Positions 1 to 5,215 of a DNA stretch of 7,306 nucleotides are shown one piece after another. Location of the stretch: NCBI GenBank assembly GCA_031420365.1, contig JANOMP010000270.1, forward strand, positions 1-7,306, written 5' to 3'. This DNA is from Leadbetterella sp031420365. Lineage in GTDB: Bacteria > Bacteroidota > Bacteroidia > Cytophagales > Spirosomataceae. The notes below the pieces were generated by a model, which ran no database searches, was not told where the DNA came from, and worked only from the letters and a program-made list of their open reading frames with translations. Each line of letters begins with the position of its first letter. The stretch's first letter is position 1. The position numbers and the translations under genes are program-made.

Positions 1-79
1 GAGAACGGCTACCGATGTCAATTCCCGCAGCATCGGGATTAACGATTTCCATTGCAATTGTTTTCTTTCTTACTTTCAT
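1..79 (-). CDS. IS110-family transposase, N-terminal 26 codons (cut by window edge)
   Basis: IS110 transposases are DEDD (RuvC-like) recombinases that move the element using a structured bridge RNA. Reading the minus strand from the ATG at 79-77 gives a basic start (MKVRKKTIAMEI) followed by VNPDAAGIDIGSRS. The AAGIDIGS motif is the hallmark first strand of the IS110 RuvC-like domain, and Asp21 would be the first catalytic acid of DEDD. The rest of the protein, including the other acidic residues and the C-terminal serine domain, lies outside the window, so intactness cannot be judged. There is no Shine-Dalgarno sequence, as is usual in Bacteroidota. The ~200 bases upstream of the start are non-coding and structured, as expected for the left end of an IS110-group element. 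The short length limits certainty, but the motif is characteristic. Confidence 0.85.
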   Translation of the reverse strand, partial: MKVRKKTIAMEIVNPDAAGIDIGSRS

Positions 80-281
80 TTTTGTAGAATTTAAATGGTA
101 AAAAAGCTCAAAGGAGATGTTCTTTTGGAATATAATTATTCTGATCGGGGTCATCGACGAATCGAGCCACCACTTTAGTTTTGACACACACCTCAACCAG
201 GATTGCCATCGTGCTTCCCGATGGCTCCTATCGGGAGCAACAATTTGCAGATCGGCCTTGCAATGAGCTTGTCAAAACTAA
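80..281 (-). ncRNA. Candidate IS110 bridge RNA / non-coding left end
   Basis: In IS110-group elements the non-coding stretch between the left tip and the transposase start encodes a ~180-nt bridge RNA whose loops pair with donor and target DNA. This stretch lies exactly there and is of similar length. Seen directly are a perfect 12-bp inverted repeat (175-186 with 270-281), an inner hairpin with arms TCCCGAT/ATCGGGA (216-222, 230-236), a competing hairpin GCCATCG/CGATGGC (205-211, 219-225), a TTGCA/TGCAA stem near 245-263, and a TCGA-UUCG-TCGA hairpin near 154-165. On the minus strand the outer repeat contains TAGTTTTG, which fits the Bacteroidota -7 consensus TAnnTTTG and could start the RNA near 265. 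The exact ends and the loop assignments are inference. Confidence 0.55.
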
Positions 282-355
282 TGAATTTTTACAATATTTA
301 GCCAGTAAACGTTAGCTTGTTTAGTTTACGGTCGGGGGAGTATGTTGGATTGGCT

Positions 356-544
356 ATAACGTTAAAGCATTGGCGATTTGGCGGCATTTCATGTTCTTCC
401 TCCGGGAACCAACGCTGAGTTAAAATACAAAAGCTCATTTTTTATACTAAAGACCGTGTTATTCGTCTGCCGAAACCGACGCTGAGTTGCGATATGCAGC
501 CGATTTTTTTCCTCCGCCCCGCCATATTGCCAAAGCAATGTTAT
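356..544. repeat. Large imperfect palindrome (attC-like)
   Basis: The arms 367-384 and 519-536 are inverted complements at 15 of 18 positions (core GCNTTGGCNATNTGGCGG). Outside them, ATAAC at 356-360 faces GTTAT at 540-544, with unequal spacer bases between. Mismatched or bulged arms with an AAC/GTT outer pair are typical of integron attC sites and related cassette palindromes. The left outer arm carries AACGTTA, a core also present in the palindrome at 1904-1945. At 189 bp it is longer than a usual attC. The inverted repeat is certain; the recombination-site role is inferred. Confidence 0.5.
402..488. repeat. Pair of ~20-bp direct repeats inside the palindrome
   Basis: Positions 402-421 and 469-488 agree at 16 of 20 positions and share the exact 10-mer ACGCTGAGTT, 67 bp apart. 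They are direct, not inverted, so they sit in the spacer of the surrounding palindrome and do not extend its stem. This may reflect a partial duplication of an older, shorter site. Confidence 0.55.
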
Positions 545-577
545 GTGGCGTTTTCTTCTACGAAAGGTCGTTTCAAT

Positions 578-1507
578 TTACTTTACAATTTCAAAATCTG
601 CAATGGCGATAATATCGTCCCACATAAACTGTAATTGCCCTCCCTTTTTTGTTTCATTTAACTCAATCGTAAATTGTTGTTTGACGTCGGTTGATTTTTT
701 AATTGGGATTGAAACCTGAACAAAATCCTTTGACCGATCAGGATCTGTAGGCCATCTTTTTGTATCGGTATTAAAAATGAGTAGCCACTCATTCATTTTC
801 GGAATTGTATAAATACTGTACACGCCTTTTGGCACTAAGCTTTTTCCAATTTTTATGTTGTTTTCAAACGTTATCCTTGTTGGTCTGTTAGCACCGGTTC
901 TCCATAAAGAATCATATGGAACAACGCCTCCAAAAATTGTTCTGCCCCTTTTATATGGTCTCCCGTAGGTAAGAGCGATTTTTGAATTTTGTATTACAGC
1001 ATCTATTGATTCTGTAGGCGAGGGTATTCCTATACCCGGCGTCTTAGTCATCCTTTGAGCAATTTCTTCAATGTTAATAGGCGGATGTTTTGTTACATTG
1101 TAATTCCACGGCGTTCCAATTCCATTTACGCTTATTATTCTGCCTTCTTTGTCGGTTTTATTTGTTGTATATTCTAAGAACGGCCCACCGAAAATCATCG
1201 TTCCACCGTCTTGATAATGAACTCCAATGTCATAAACGCCAATATTATGATTTATCATTTTCAATGGTATTGATTGCAAATGTGACTTAGCTAAACGCAT
1301 GCAATTCCATTCCATCAGTGAAATCAAAGGTACCCAGCCGCCCACAAAATCCATTGTCTTTGTGGCGTGCCTGACAACTCTTTCAGAGTTCTTTCCTGGG
1401 TCAGAGTTGTAGTATGTACATGTATCATCTTGACAATTCATATTCAGTCTATATCCAAATGCGCCTGATTTTGCTTCAAATGGAACAGAACTGTTAATAG
1501 GATTCAT
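578..1507 (-). CDS. DUF2911-family secreted protein, C-terminal part of a frameshifted gene
   Basis: The C-terminal half (about residues 161-309 of this frame) is a DUF2911 domain. Its signature is YGRPYKRGRTIFGGVVPYDS, then LWRTGAN, then the YSIYTIP...NEWLLIFN strand pattern and a closing FMWDD. The domain occurs widely in exported Bacteroidota proteins and has no established reaction. The N-terminal half matches the general layout of a longer DUF2911 architecture, in which a beta-rich domain ends with a line like KEGRIISVNGIGTPW before an INIEEIAQRM linker. This frame has no signal peptide and its ATG is probably not a true start: the frame stays open upstream, and its conceptual product joins smoothly to the ORF ending at 1528. 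The two are best read as one ~394-residue gene, 578-1761. All recognised DUF2911 motifs are intact, so the lesion is recent, programmed, or a sequencing error. Confidence 0.8.
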   Translation of the reverse strand: MNPINSSVPFEAKSGAFGYRLNMNCQDDTCTYYNSDPGKNSERVVRHATKTMDFVGGWVPLISLMEWNCMRLAKSHLQSIPLKMINHNIGVYDIGVHYQDGGTMIFGGPFLEYTTNKTDKEGRIISVNGIGTPWNYNVTKHPPINIEEIAQRMTKTPGIGIPSPTESIDAVIQNSKIALTYGRPYKRGRTIFGGVVPYDSLWRTGANRPTRITFENNIKIGKSLVPKGVYSIYTIPKMNEWLLIFNTDTKRWPTDPDRSKDFVQVSIPIKKSTDVKQQFTIELNETKKGGQLQFMWDDIIAIADFEIVK

Positions 1508-1527
1508 TGCATTGATATTAAACTCCC

Positions 1528-1830
1528 TTATACTGCCATTGGGGTAAAAGTGAATATAAATTCACCAATATAATCTTCCGGCACACGTATAAAAGCTTTT
1601 CCGTAAAGGTGATTATTTATGGTTGTATAAGTTTCAATTAAAACTGTATCAACTCCCATTCGTCCGATGAATGAAGCTGTGAAGGGTTTGTTACTTTGAC
1701 CAAAACTTTTCAAGGTCAAGATAGACACAACTATTCCCGTGCACATTAATCCTTGTTTCATAAATCTTGTTTTAATAGTTAATGAAGAACTTAATGAAAA
1801 ATGCAATATAATCTTTAAGTATTTACCCAT
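1528..1830 (-). CDS. N-terminal part of the frameshifted DUF2911 gene (signal peptide plus first strands)
   Basis: This frame carries the export signal and first beta-strands of the gene that continues at 1507-578. The first ATG is at 1830, but the internal Met24 (ATG at 1761-1759) gives a better start: a short basic head, a hydrophobic core (GIVVSILTL) and a likely cleavage after SFGQ. Mature sequence such as GVDTVLIETYTTINNHLYGK follows and reads like the opening of the long DUF2911 family (Gly-Val-Asp-Thr, then a hydrophobic strand). The frame ends IFTFTPMAV-stop. The last four residues come from the wrong frame: shifted by one base, the DNA reads TPNGSIREFNINAMNP and runs into the downstream frame. 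If the promoter at 1849-1879 is right, the leader is ~80 nt to the 1761 start or ~12 nt to the 1830 start, so 1830 cannot be excluded. Confidence 0.7.
   Translation of the reverse strand: MGKYLKIILHFSLSSSLTIKTRFMKQGLMCTGIVVSILTLKSFGQSNKPFTASFIGRMGVDTVLIETYTTINNHLYGKAFIRVPEDYIGEFIFTFTPMAV
1541..1544 (-). other. Frameshift point in a C4 run
   Basis: In the sense (minus) direction the run is four C's between TTTA and AATGG. One extra C would give TTT-ACC-CCC-AAT-GGC and join the two reading frames without a break, with TPNGSIREF across the joint. The frame used downstream stays open back to this point. A single-base loss in a homopolymer fits a real mutation, slippage or a sequencing error equally well. 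Confidence 0.75.
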
Positions 1831-1848
1831 TTTGGGCCTTTGACCTTG

Positions 1849-1879
1849 TAAAGATAGGAAGAAATTTTAAAGGCTCAAA
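1849..1879 (-). promoter_or_regulatory. Bacteroidota-type promoter for the DUF2911 gene
   Basis: On the minus strand, TTTG (1879-1876) is followed after exactly 19 bases by TATCTTTA (1856-1849), which matches TAnnTTTG at all positions but the last. This spacing suits the -33/-7 pair of the Bacteroidota primary sigma factor. Transcription would start near 1842. The promoter lies inside the region bracketed by the two palindromes, so the unit would carry its own promoter. Confidence 0.45.
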
Positions 1880-1903
1880 ATGGGGCCGGGGTCGCGTTCG
1901 ACT

Positions 1904-1945
1904 ACTAACGTTGTGCGAGGCTAGGTCGGCGGCAAAACGTTTAGT
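1904..1945. repeat. Small imperfect palindrome with AACGTT cores (attC-like)
   Basis: ACTAACGTT (1904-1912) is the inverted complement of AACGTTTAGT (1936-1945) apart from one extra base. GTGC (1913-1916) and GCAA (1932-1935) lie inside, around a GC-rich centre with GTCGGCGG. On the minus strand it ends in AACGTTAGT just upstream of the DUF2911 gene. A short stem with an extra unpaired base and AAC/GTT ends resembles a cassette recombination site, though it is shorter than most attC sites. The palindrome is certain; its role is inferred. Confidence 0.5.
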
Positions 1946-2310
1946 GATTTCTTTTATGGAGATTCCTCCAACATTGCTGGGTTTTAGAGCTGTGTTTTAG
2001 CCTTTTTAAATTAGGATTGGAGCTCTTTTTTGTGTTTTTATCTGCCTTTTTTTACTTATCGCTTATTATTTTTATTTATTAAATTCTTATTTGACTTTAC
2101 CACATGGCAATGCCCATATTGGCGGTATTTTTGGTCATAAATAATTAAATATAAGGTTATTGTATTTTTGTGGTGGTGGTTTATTTACCCTATTGAATCG
2201 TTATCCTATCAAGGCAATAATCTATAATATATTGTTTTTTCATGTTGTTATACGTGACAATTTCAGTTGCTCCTAAACGTTTTTACTCTTCTTTTGATAA
2301 TAACAAAGGA
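1946..2310. other. AT-rich intergenic stretch, no gene seen
   Basis: Neither strand shows a coding signal. It holds T-rich runs, two TATTTTTG matches to the -7 consensus on the plus strand (2126-2133, 2163-2170) without a well-spaced -33 partner or an ORF downstream, and a 30-bp imperfect palindrome at 2099-2128 (TACC...GGTA ends, ATGGC/GCCCAT inside). Confidence 0.5.
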
Positions 2311-2644
2311 CTAAGCAAAGTGCAGTTCATCTAATTTGTTTTCGTCAATCTCACTTGTAGACACTATCGTTAAACTATATTTTGTGGTCACTTGTGTACC
2401 CCGTTATGACAAAACTTTCTATGGATTTTGGAAAAATTCGATTATAAGTGTCCATAATTGCCGATAATTCAAACTCATTGACACCGTTTTGCAAAAGCAC
2501 ACCTATGGTTTTATTTTTTTTGAAAAATACTTTGTTACCAATCGTTAATTTATCCTTGAAGTTAATCGCAATGCTTTGTTGTTCTGTTTTTGGCTTGTTT
2601 TGGTAAGATGTGAATTTTTCACAGCCTAACGGCTTGCACCTTGA
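2311..2644 (-). pseudogene. Fragment of an unidentified gene, 5' end missing and frameshifted
   Basis: The minus strand is open from just after a TAA at 2647-2645 to a TAG at 2377-2375, with protein-like composition (for example NFKDKLTIGNKVFFKKN and GVLLQNGVNEFELSAIMD). Near 2395-2405 a second frame takes over, giving TKYSLTIVSTSEIDENKLDE and ending at 2313-2311. Joined, the two make ~110 residues. There is no usable start codon: the open frame begins at a stop just before the 18-bp repeats at 2663-2717, as if the 5' part had been removed there. I do not recognise the family. Alternating charged and hydrophobic residues suggest a genuine former gene, but a chance open frame in AT-rich DNA cannot be excluded. 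Confidence 0.4.
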
Positions 2645-2662
2645 TTATGTGGCGATTTTTTA

Positions 2663-2717
2663 GCACAAATGTTCCATAGAATTTCTAATGTTGAACCTTG
2701 CACAAATGTTCCATAGA
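2663..2717. repeat. Two 18-bp direct repeats next to the M28 gene
   Basis: GCACAAATGTTCCATAGA occurs exactly at 2663-2680 and 2700-2717, 37 bp apart. Similarity continues for a few more bases with one indel (GAATTTCTA versus GATTTCTCA). Multiple short direct repeats at an edge are typical of IS21-family ends and some other mobile-element ends, but no transposase is adjacent. The second copy ends nine bases before the stop codon of the M28 peptidase gene. Confidence 0.7.
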
Positions 2718-2725
2718 TTTCTCAA

Positions 2726-4198
2726 TTATCTCTCCAGCTTAAAATCCTTATCGGTCGAGGGACGCTTATCAGCATTGGCTACCTTCCAGCCAGTCCGGTA
2801 CATCCAATCGGCCATTTTTTTTAATTTTAAATAATTGATATTCTGAGCATTATCTTGTGGCGTATGGTAATCGGGATGTAAAAGCGTGGTGTACATCAGG
2901 GAGGGTATCCCTAATCTTGCATAAGGCAGATGGTCGCTCCTAAAATACCATCCTTCAACATGTGCAGGTTTGTCCCAAGTGTTATCTAGCTTAAATTTCG
3001 GTCCCTCGGCATTTGCAGATAAAGCCATGGTGACTAAATCAAGAGAATTTCTATGGGGCGGCACACTGCCAAGTATGACTGCACTATCAATATGGTTCCT
3101 TCCAATCATATCTCCGTTCAAAACCGCCACCACTTTAGCTATTGGAACTGTAGCGTGTGCAGAATAGTACCTCGAGCCCAATAAACCTCTTTCTTCCGCA
3201 CCATGTATTACAAATAGCACAGACCGCTTTGCAGGGTTCTTGGCGAAAGCTCTCGCATTAGCAAGCATAGCCACGTTCACGCTGCCATTATCGTCTGCAC
3301 CATAGTAAATGTTATCGCCTTTAATTACATTCCTTATCCCATGGGCATCGGTATGGCCGCTATATAACAGGTATTCAGACTTTAAAACAGCATCGGTTCC
3401 ATCAACCATTCCTACCACATTTACTGATGGGTAAGGGTATTTGTTAACAACAATATTTGCTGAAAAGGTTGCGGACTTGTTTTCGATTTCTTTTTTTGCC
3501 GTGTTGTGCAGCCATAAGACCGGAACAGTAGTAGTTACATTCACATTTGGCCCGCCGTCAATATCATAACTGCCCCTTTTGAAATTTTCAACGGCATCAT
3601 TCCATGCTTTTTCTGCAGTTTGATCTGCAATAAATAAAATTGCCGAAGCTCCTTTTCTGATCAATGGCATACCGTATTTCAAAAATATGTAACGATTGTA
3701 ACGCCACGTGGGCAAGGAAACATCCAGGTTTATGTCTTTTGGATCTGCTTCAATCGCTACTATTTTACCTTTAACGTCAACAGTATTAGTGTCTAAAGAA
3801 AGGGCATTTCCTACGTAAACTATCTCACCGTTCAGCTGAACATTAGCCATTTGCGAAACGGCTACATCTTTCCAAAGCTCCAGTGGGCTGTTGTTTAGCC
3901 GTATGTAAGAGCTGTTAGCAATATGATTGCGCCATAAAGTGAAATATTGAAAGTAGGTGCCATCATCGCCAGCTGGTTTTAAGCCAATTTCCCTGTATTT
4001 TTCGGCCAGCCATGCGGCCGCTTTCAGTTCGTCTAATGTCCCGGCTGAGCGACCGTTAAATTTTGCACCGGCAAATTCGAAGAGATCTTTTTTCAGGTCT
4101 TCTGTACGGATAAGATCCAATCCCGGAAGCGGCATTTTTTGCGCACACAATAAGATGGGTGACAATGTAAAAAAACAAGCAAGCAGTACTTTATTCAT
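2726..4198 (-). CDS. Secreted M28-family zinc metallopeptidase with PA-type insert
   Basis: Predicted exported aminopeptidase or carboxypeptidase-like enzyme that uses two zinc ions to release terminal amino acids from peptides. Residues 1-20 form a signal peptide (VLLACFFTLSPILLCAQ), placing it in the periplasm or outside the cell. Residues ~30-100 are the start of the M28 fold, ~105-255 a PA-like insert (RKGASAILFI), and ~255-470 the peptidase core. All expected metal and catalytic residues are visible: His282 (SGHTDAHG), Asp302 (GADDNGS, bridging), Glu335-Glu336 (GAEERGLLGS, base and ligand), Asp363 (NGDMIGRN) and His445 (HPDYHTPQDN). The 490-residue length is normal. The start at 4198 is fixed by the signal peptide. 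An IS21-type end lies 25 bases upstream and short direct repeats lie just downstream, so its native promoter may be lost. By eye it appears less AT-rich than its surroundings. Substrate specificity cannot be read from sequence. Confidence 0.92.
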   Translation of the reverse strand: MNKVLLACFFTLSPILLCAQKMPLPGLDLIRTEDLKKDLFEFAGAKFNGRSAGTLDELKAAAWLAEKYREIGLKPAGDDGTYFQYFTLWRNHIANSSYIRLNNSPLELWKDVAVSQMANVQLNGEIVYVGNALSLDTNTVDVKGKIVAIEADPKDINLDVSLPTWRYNRYIFLKYGMPLIRKGASAILFIADQTAEKAWNDAVENFKRGSYDIDGGPNVNVTTTVPVLWLHNTAKKEIENKSATFSANIVVNKYPYPSVNVVGMVDGTDAVLKSEYLLYSGHTDAHGIRNVIKGDNIYYGADDNGSVNVAMLANARAFAKNPAKRSVLFVIHGAEERGLLGSRYYSAHATVPIAKVVAVLNGDMIGRNHIDSAVILGSVPPHRNSLDLVTMALSANAEGPKFKLDNTWDKPAHVEGWYFRSDHLPYARLGIPSLMYTTLLHPDYHTPQDNAQNINYLKLKKMADWMYRTGWKVANADKRPSTDKDFKLER

Positions 4199-4222
4199 TT
4201 GTATTAAGGTTTTTCATATTCC

Positions 4223-4263
4223 AATGAAAGTGAGCCACCCATTCCGGTTCAAAGTGAGCCACC
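4223..4263. mobile_element. IS21-family terminal repeats
   Basis: AAAGTGAGCCACC occurs at 4227-4239 and 4251-4263, a 24-bp period. A weaker third copy shares GGTTCAAAG at 4246-4254 and 4296-4304. Short multiple repeats at the tip are a hallmark of IS21 elements, where they bind the transposase. The istB remnant at 4309-4455 runs toward this end, as istB does in intact elements, which supports the assignment. The tip is between ~4200 and 4225; no target duplication was identified. Confidence 0.7.
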
Positions 4264-4308
4264 AGAGTTGAGTTGTTTTGTTTTGATTAGATTTTGGTTC
4301 AAAGATAT

Positions 4309-4455
4309 TTATTTATTTTGATTTTTGTTGTTTTTTCTCACGGATTCTCCCTTCAGTTCTATCCTATTGGGCTTCATGAATTATGCATCATGCATCAAGA
4401 GTGGCATCGGCTATGGTGTCGTCACTGATGTATTGGTACCAAGCGGATACTGGTC
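4309..4455 (-). pseudogene. istB: istB remnant (IS21 helper ATPase, C-terminus only)
   Basis: IstB is the AAA+ ATPase that assists the IS21 transposase. The minus strand encodes WYQYISDDTIADATLD (4441-4394), the conserved IstB stretch before its C-terminus. A stop (4390-4388) then follows in that frame, produced by a 7-bp tandem duplication ATGCATC at 4383-4396. After another frameshift near 4366-4370 it resumes as RIELKGESVRKN, the classic IstB tail, ending at TAA 4311-4309. Upstream, QYPL (4452-4441) probably belongs to the strand before WYQY, with a small deletion between. At least three lesions show it is dead. The N-terminal ATPase motifs and istA are absent. Confidence 0.75.
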
Positions 4456-4629
4456 ATTGAGATGTGTTAATTGTGGCGTATTTATTATGCTATCTTCATT
4501 TTTTTGTAACAATGCTAGCCTGGCCTGAGTGTCCAGTAGTGATAATACCCAGCCGTATAAAATCAGGAGGTGTTTTGATTCTATCCGTTCGATTTCTTTT
4601 CTGAAAGCCCTGAAAGTTGATTTAAATGG
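4456..4629 (-). pseudogene. Unidentified open frame fused to the istB relic
   Basis: One minus-strand frame is open from after a TAG at 4632-4630 down to a stop at 4413-4411. It encodes helix-prone sequence such as FRKEIERIESKHLLILYGW and LLDTQARLALLQKNED. It has no ATG start and does not look like IstB, so it may be the end of another gene joined to the istB relic by deletion. The frame overlapping 4411-4455 is the istB remnant read out of phase. I do not recognise the family. With 72 codons in AT-rich DNA, a chance frame is possible. Confidence 0.25.
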
Positions 4630-4632
4630 CTA

Positions 4633-5182
4633 TATTTAATTAAGTAGATTCTTTCAAATTGTGAATCAATATATTAGTATTTGAAAATTAGAAGATGTTA
4701 TTTCATAATACAATTTATTCAAGCCTTTCGATTATAAATTTCATTTATTTAAAGAATTTGGATTTACAGGATTTAGAGTGAAACCCTGAATTTTATAAAC
4801 TTTAATTAATGATTGCTGTTTACTGAATTTGTTGTTAGCCTTACTTTTCTGCGTCGGCGGATCGCAGGTATGCCTGTCCAATTGAAAAAATCCGAATGTC
4901 GGGCCAACTGGAATGCCAGCTCAGCCAAAAACACTCACAAAAAAAAATCCTGACTGGCCGTTCGCCATGAATTTTTAAATTAATTATCTAGCTATTAACA
5001 TTTTAACTTGCTTAAAAATTTCCATACGGACGTTTTTGTGATTAATGGAACAATGTTTATTTGTTTTCTAAAAGATTTCACAAATGAATATTTCTCCACT
5101 CTAAATCCTGTAATGCCAGAAATTGCTGTGAAATACAATAAACAAAAGCTTGGTATATTTCGATATTATTAAAAAAAATTAA
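4633..5182. other. Intergenic region, AT-rich with a GC-rich patch
   Basis: No gene is seen on either strand. Most is very AT-rich. A GC-richer patch at 4835-4970 contains GTTAGCC and GTCGGCGG (4853-4860), the latter also present in the palindrome at 1904-1945, plus a small CTGG/CCAG hairpin near 4909-4920. The patch may be a decayed repeat or cassette site. The rest probably includes the upstream control region of the GH20 gene. Confidence 0.4.
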
Positions 5183-5190
5183 TAATTTTG
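5183..5190 (+). promoter_or_regulatory. -7 promoter element for the GH20 gene
   Basis: TAATTTTG matches the Bacteroidota consensus TAnnTTTG exactly and would start transcription near 5197, leaving a ~19-nt leader before the ATG at 5216. No TTTG or TTG lies at the usual -33 spacing; the nearest TTG (5150-5152) is 30 bases away. Only the -7 half is supported. Confidence 0.4.
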
Positions 5191-5215
5191 CAATCAACCT
5201 TAATTGTATTCTTAA

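Larger units (their letters stand above)
1..290 (-). mobile_element. Left end of an IS110-family insertion sequence (partial)
   Basis: This combines the transposase N-terminus with its upstream non-coding end. IS110-group elements lack classic inverted repeats and make no long target duplications, so the outer boundary cannot be placed exactly. It is put just beyond the 12-bp repeat at 270-281. The rest of the element lies outside the window. Confidence 0.6.

Noticed and set aside
1090..1290. Plus-strand ORF of 66 codons
   Set aside because: Antisense to the DUF2911 coding region; hydrophobic composition is explained by the opposite strand.
2126..2170. Two TATTTTTG promoter-like sites on the plus strand
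   Set aside because: No -33 partner at proper spacing and no gene downstream on that strand; likely chance in T-rich DNA.
2663..2717. CRISPR array
   Set aside because: Only two 18-bp copies with a 19-bp gap, no third unit and no cas genes.
3957..4271. Plus-strand ORF of 104 codons
   Set aside because: Lies opposite the 5' end of the M28 gene and the IS21 end; no domain and no promoter of its own.
4325..4528. Plus-strand ORF of 67 codons
   Set aside because: It is the antisense shadow of the istB relic; the minus strand carries the recognisable IstB motifs.
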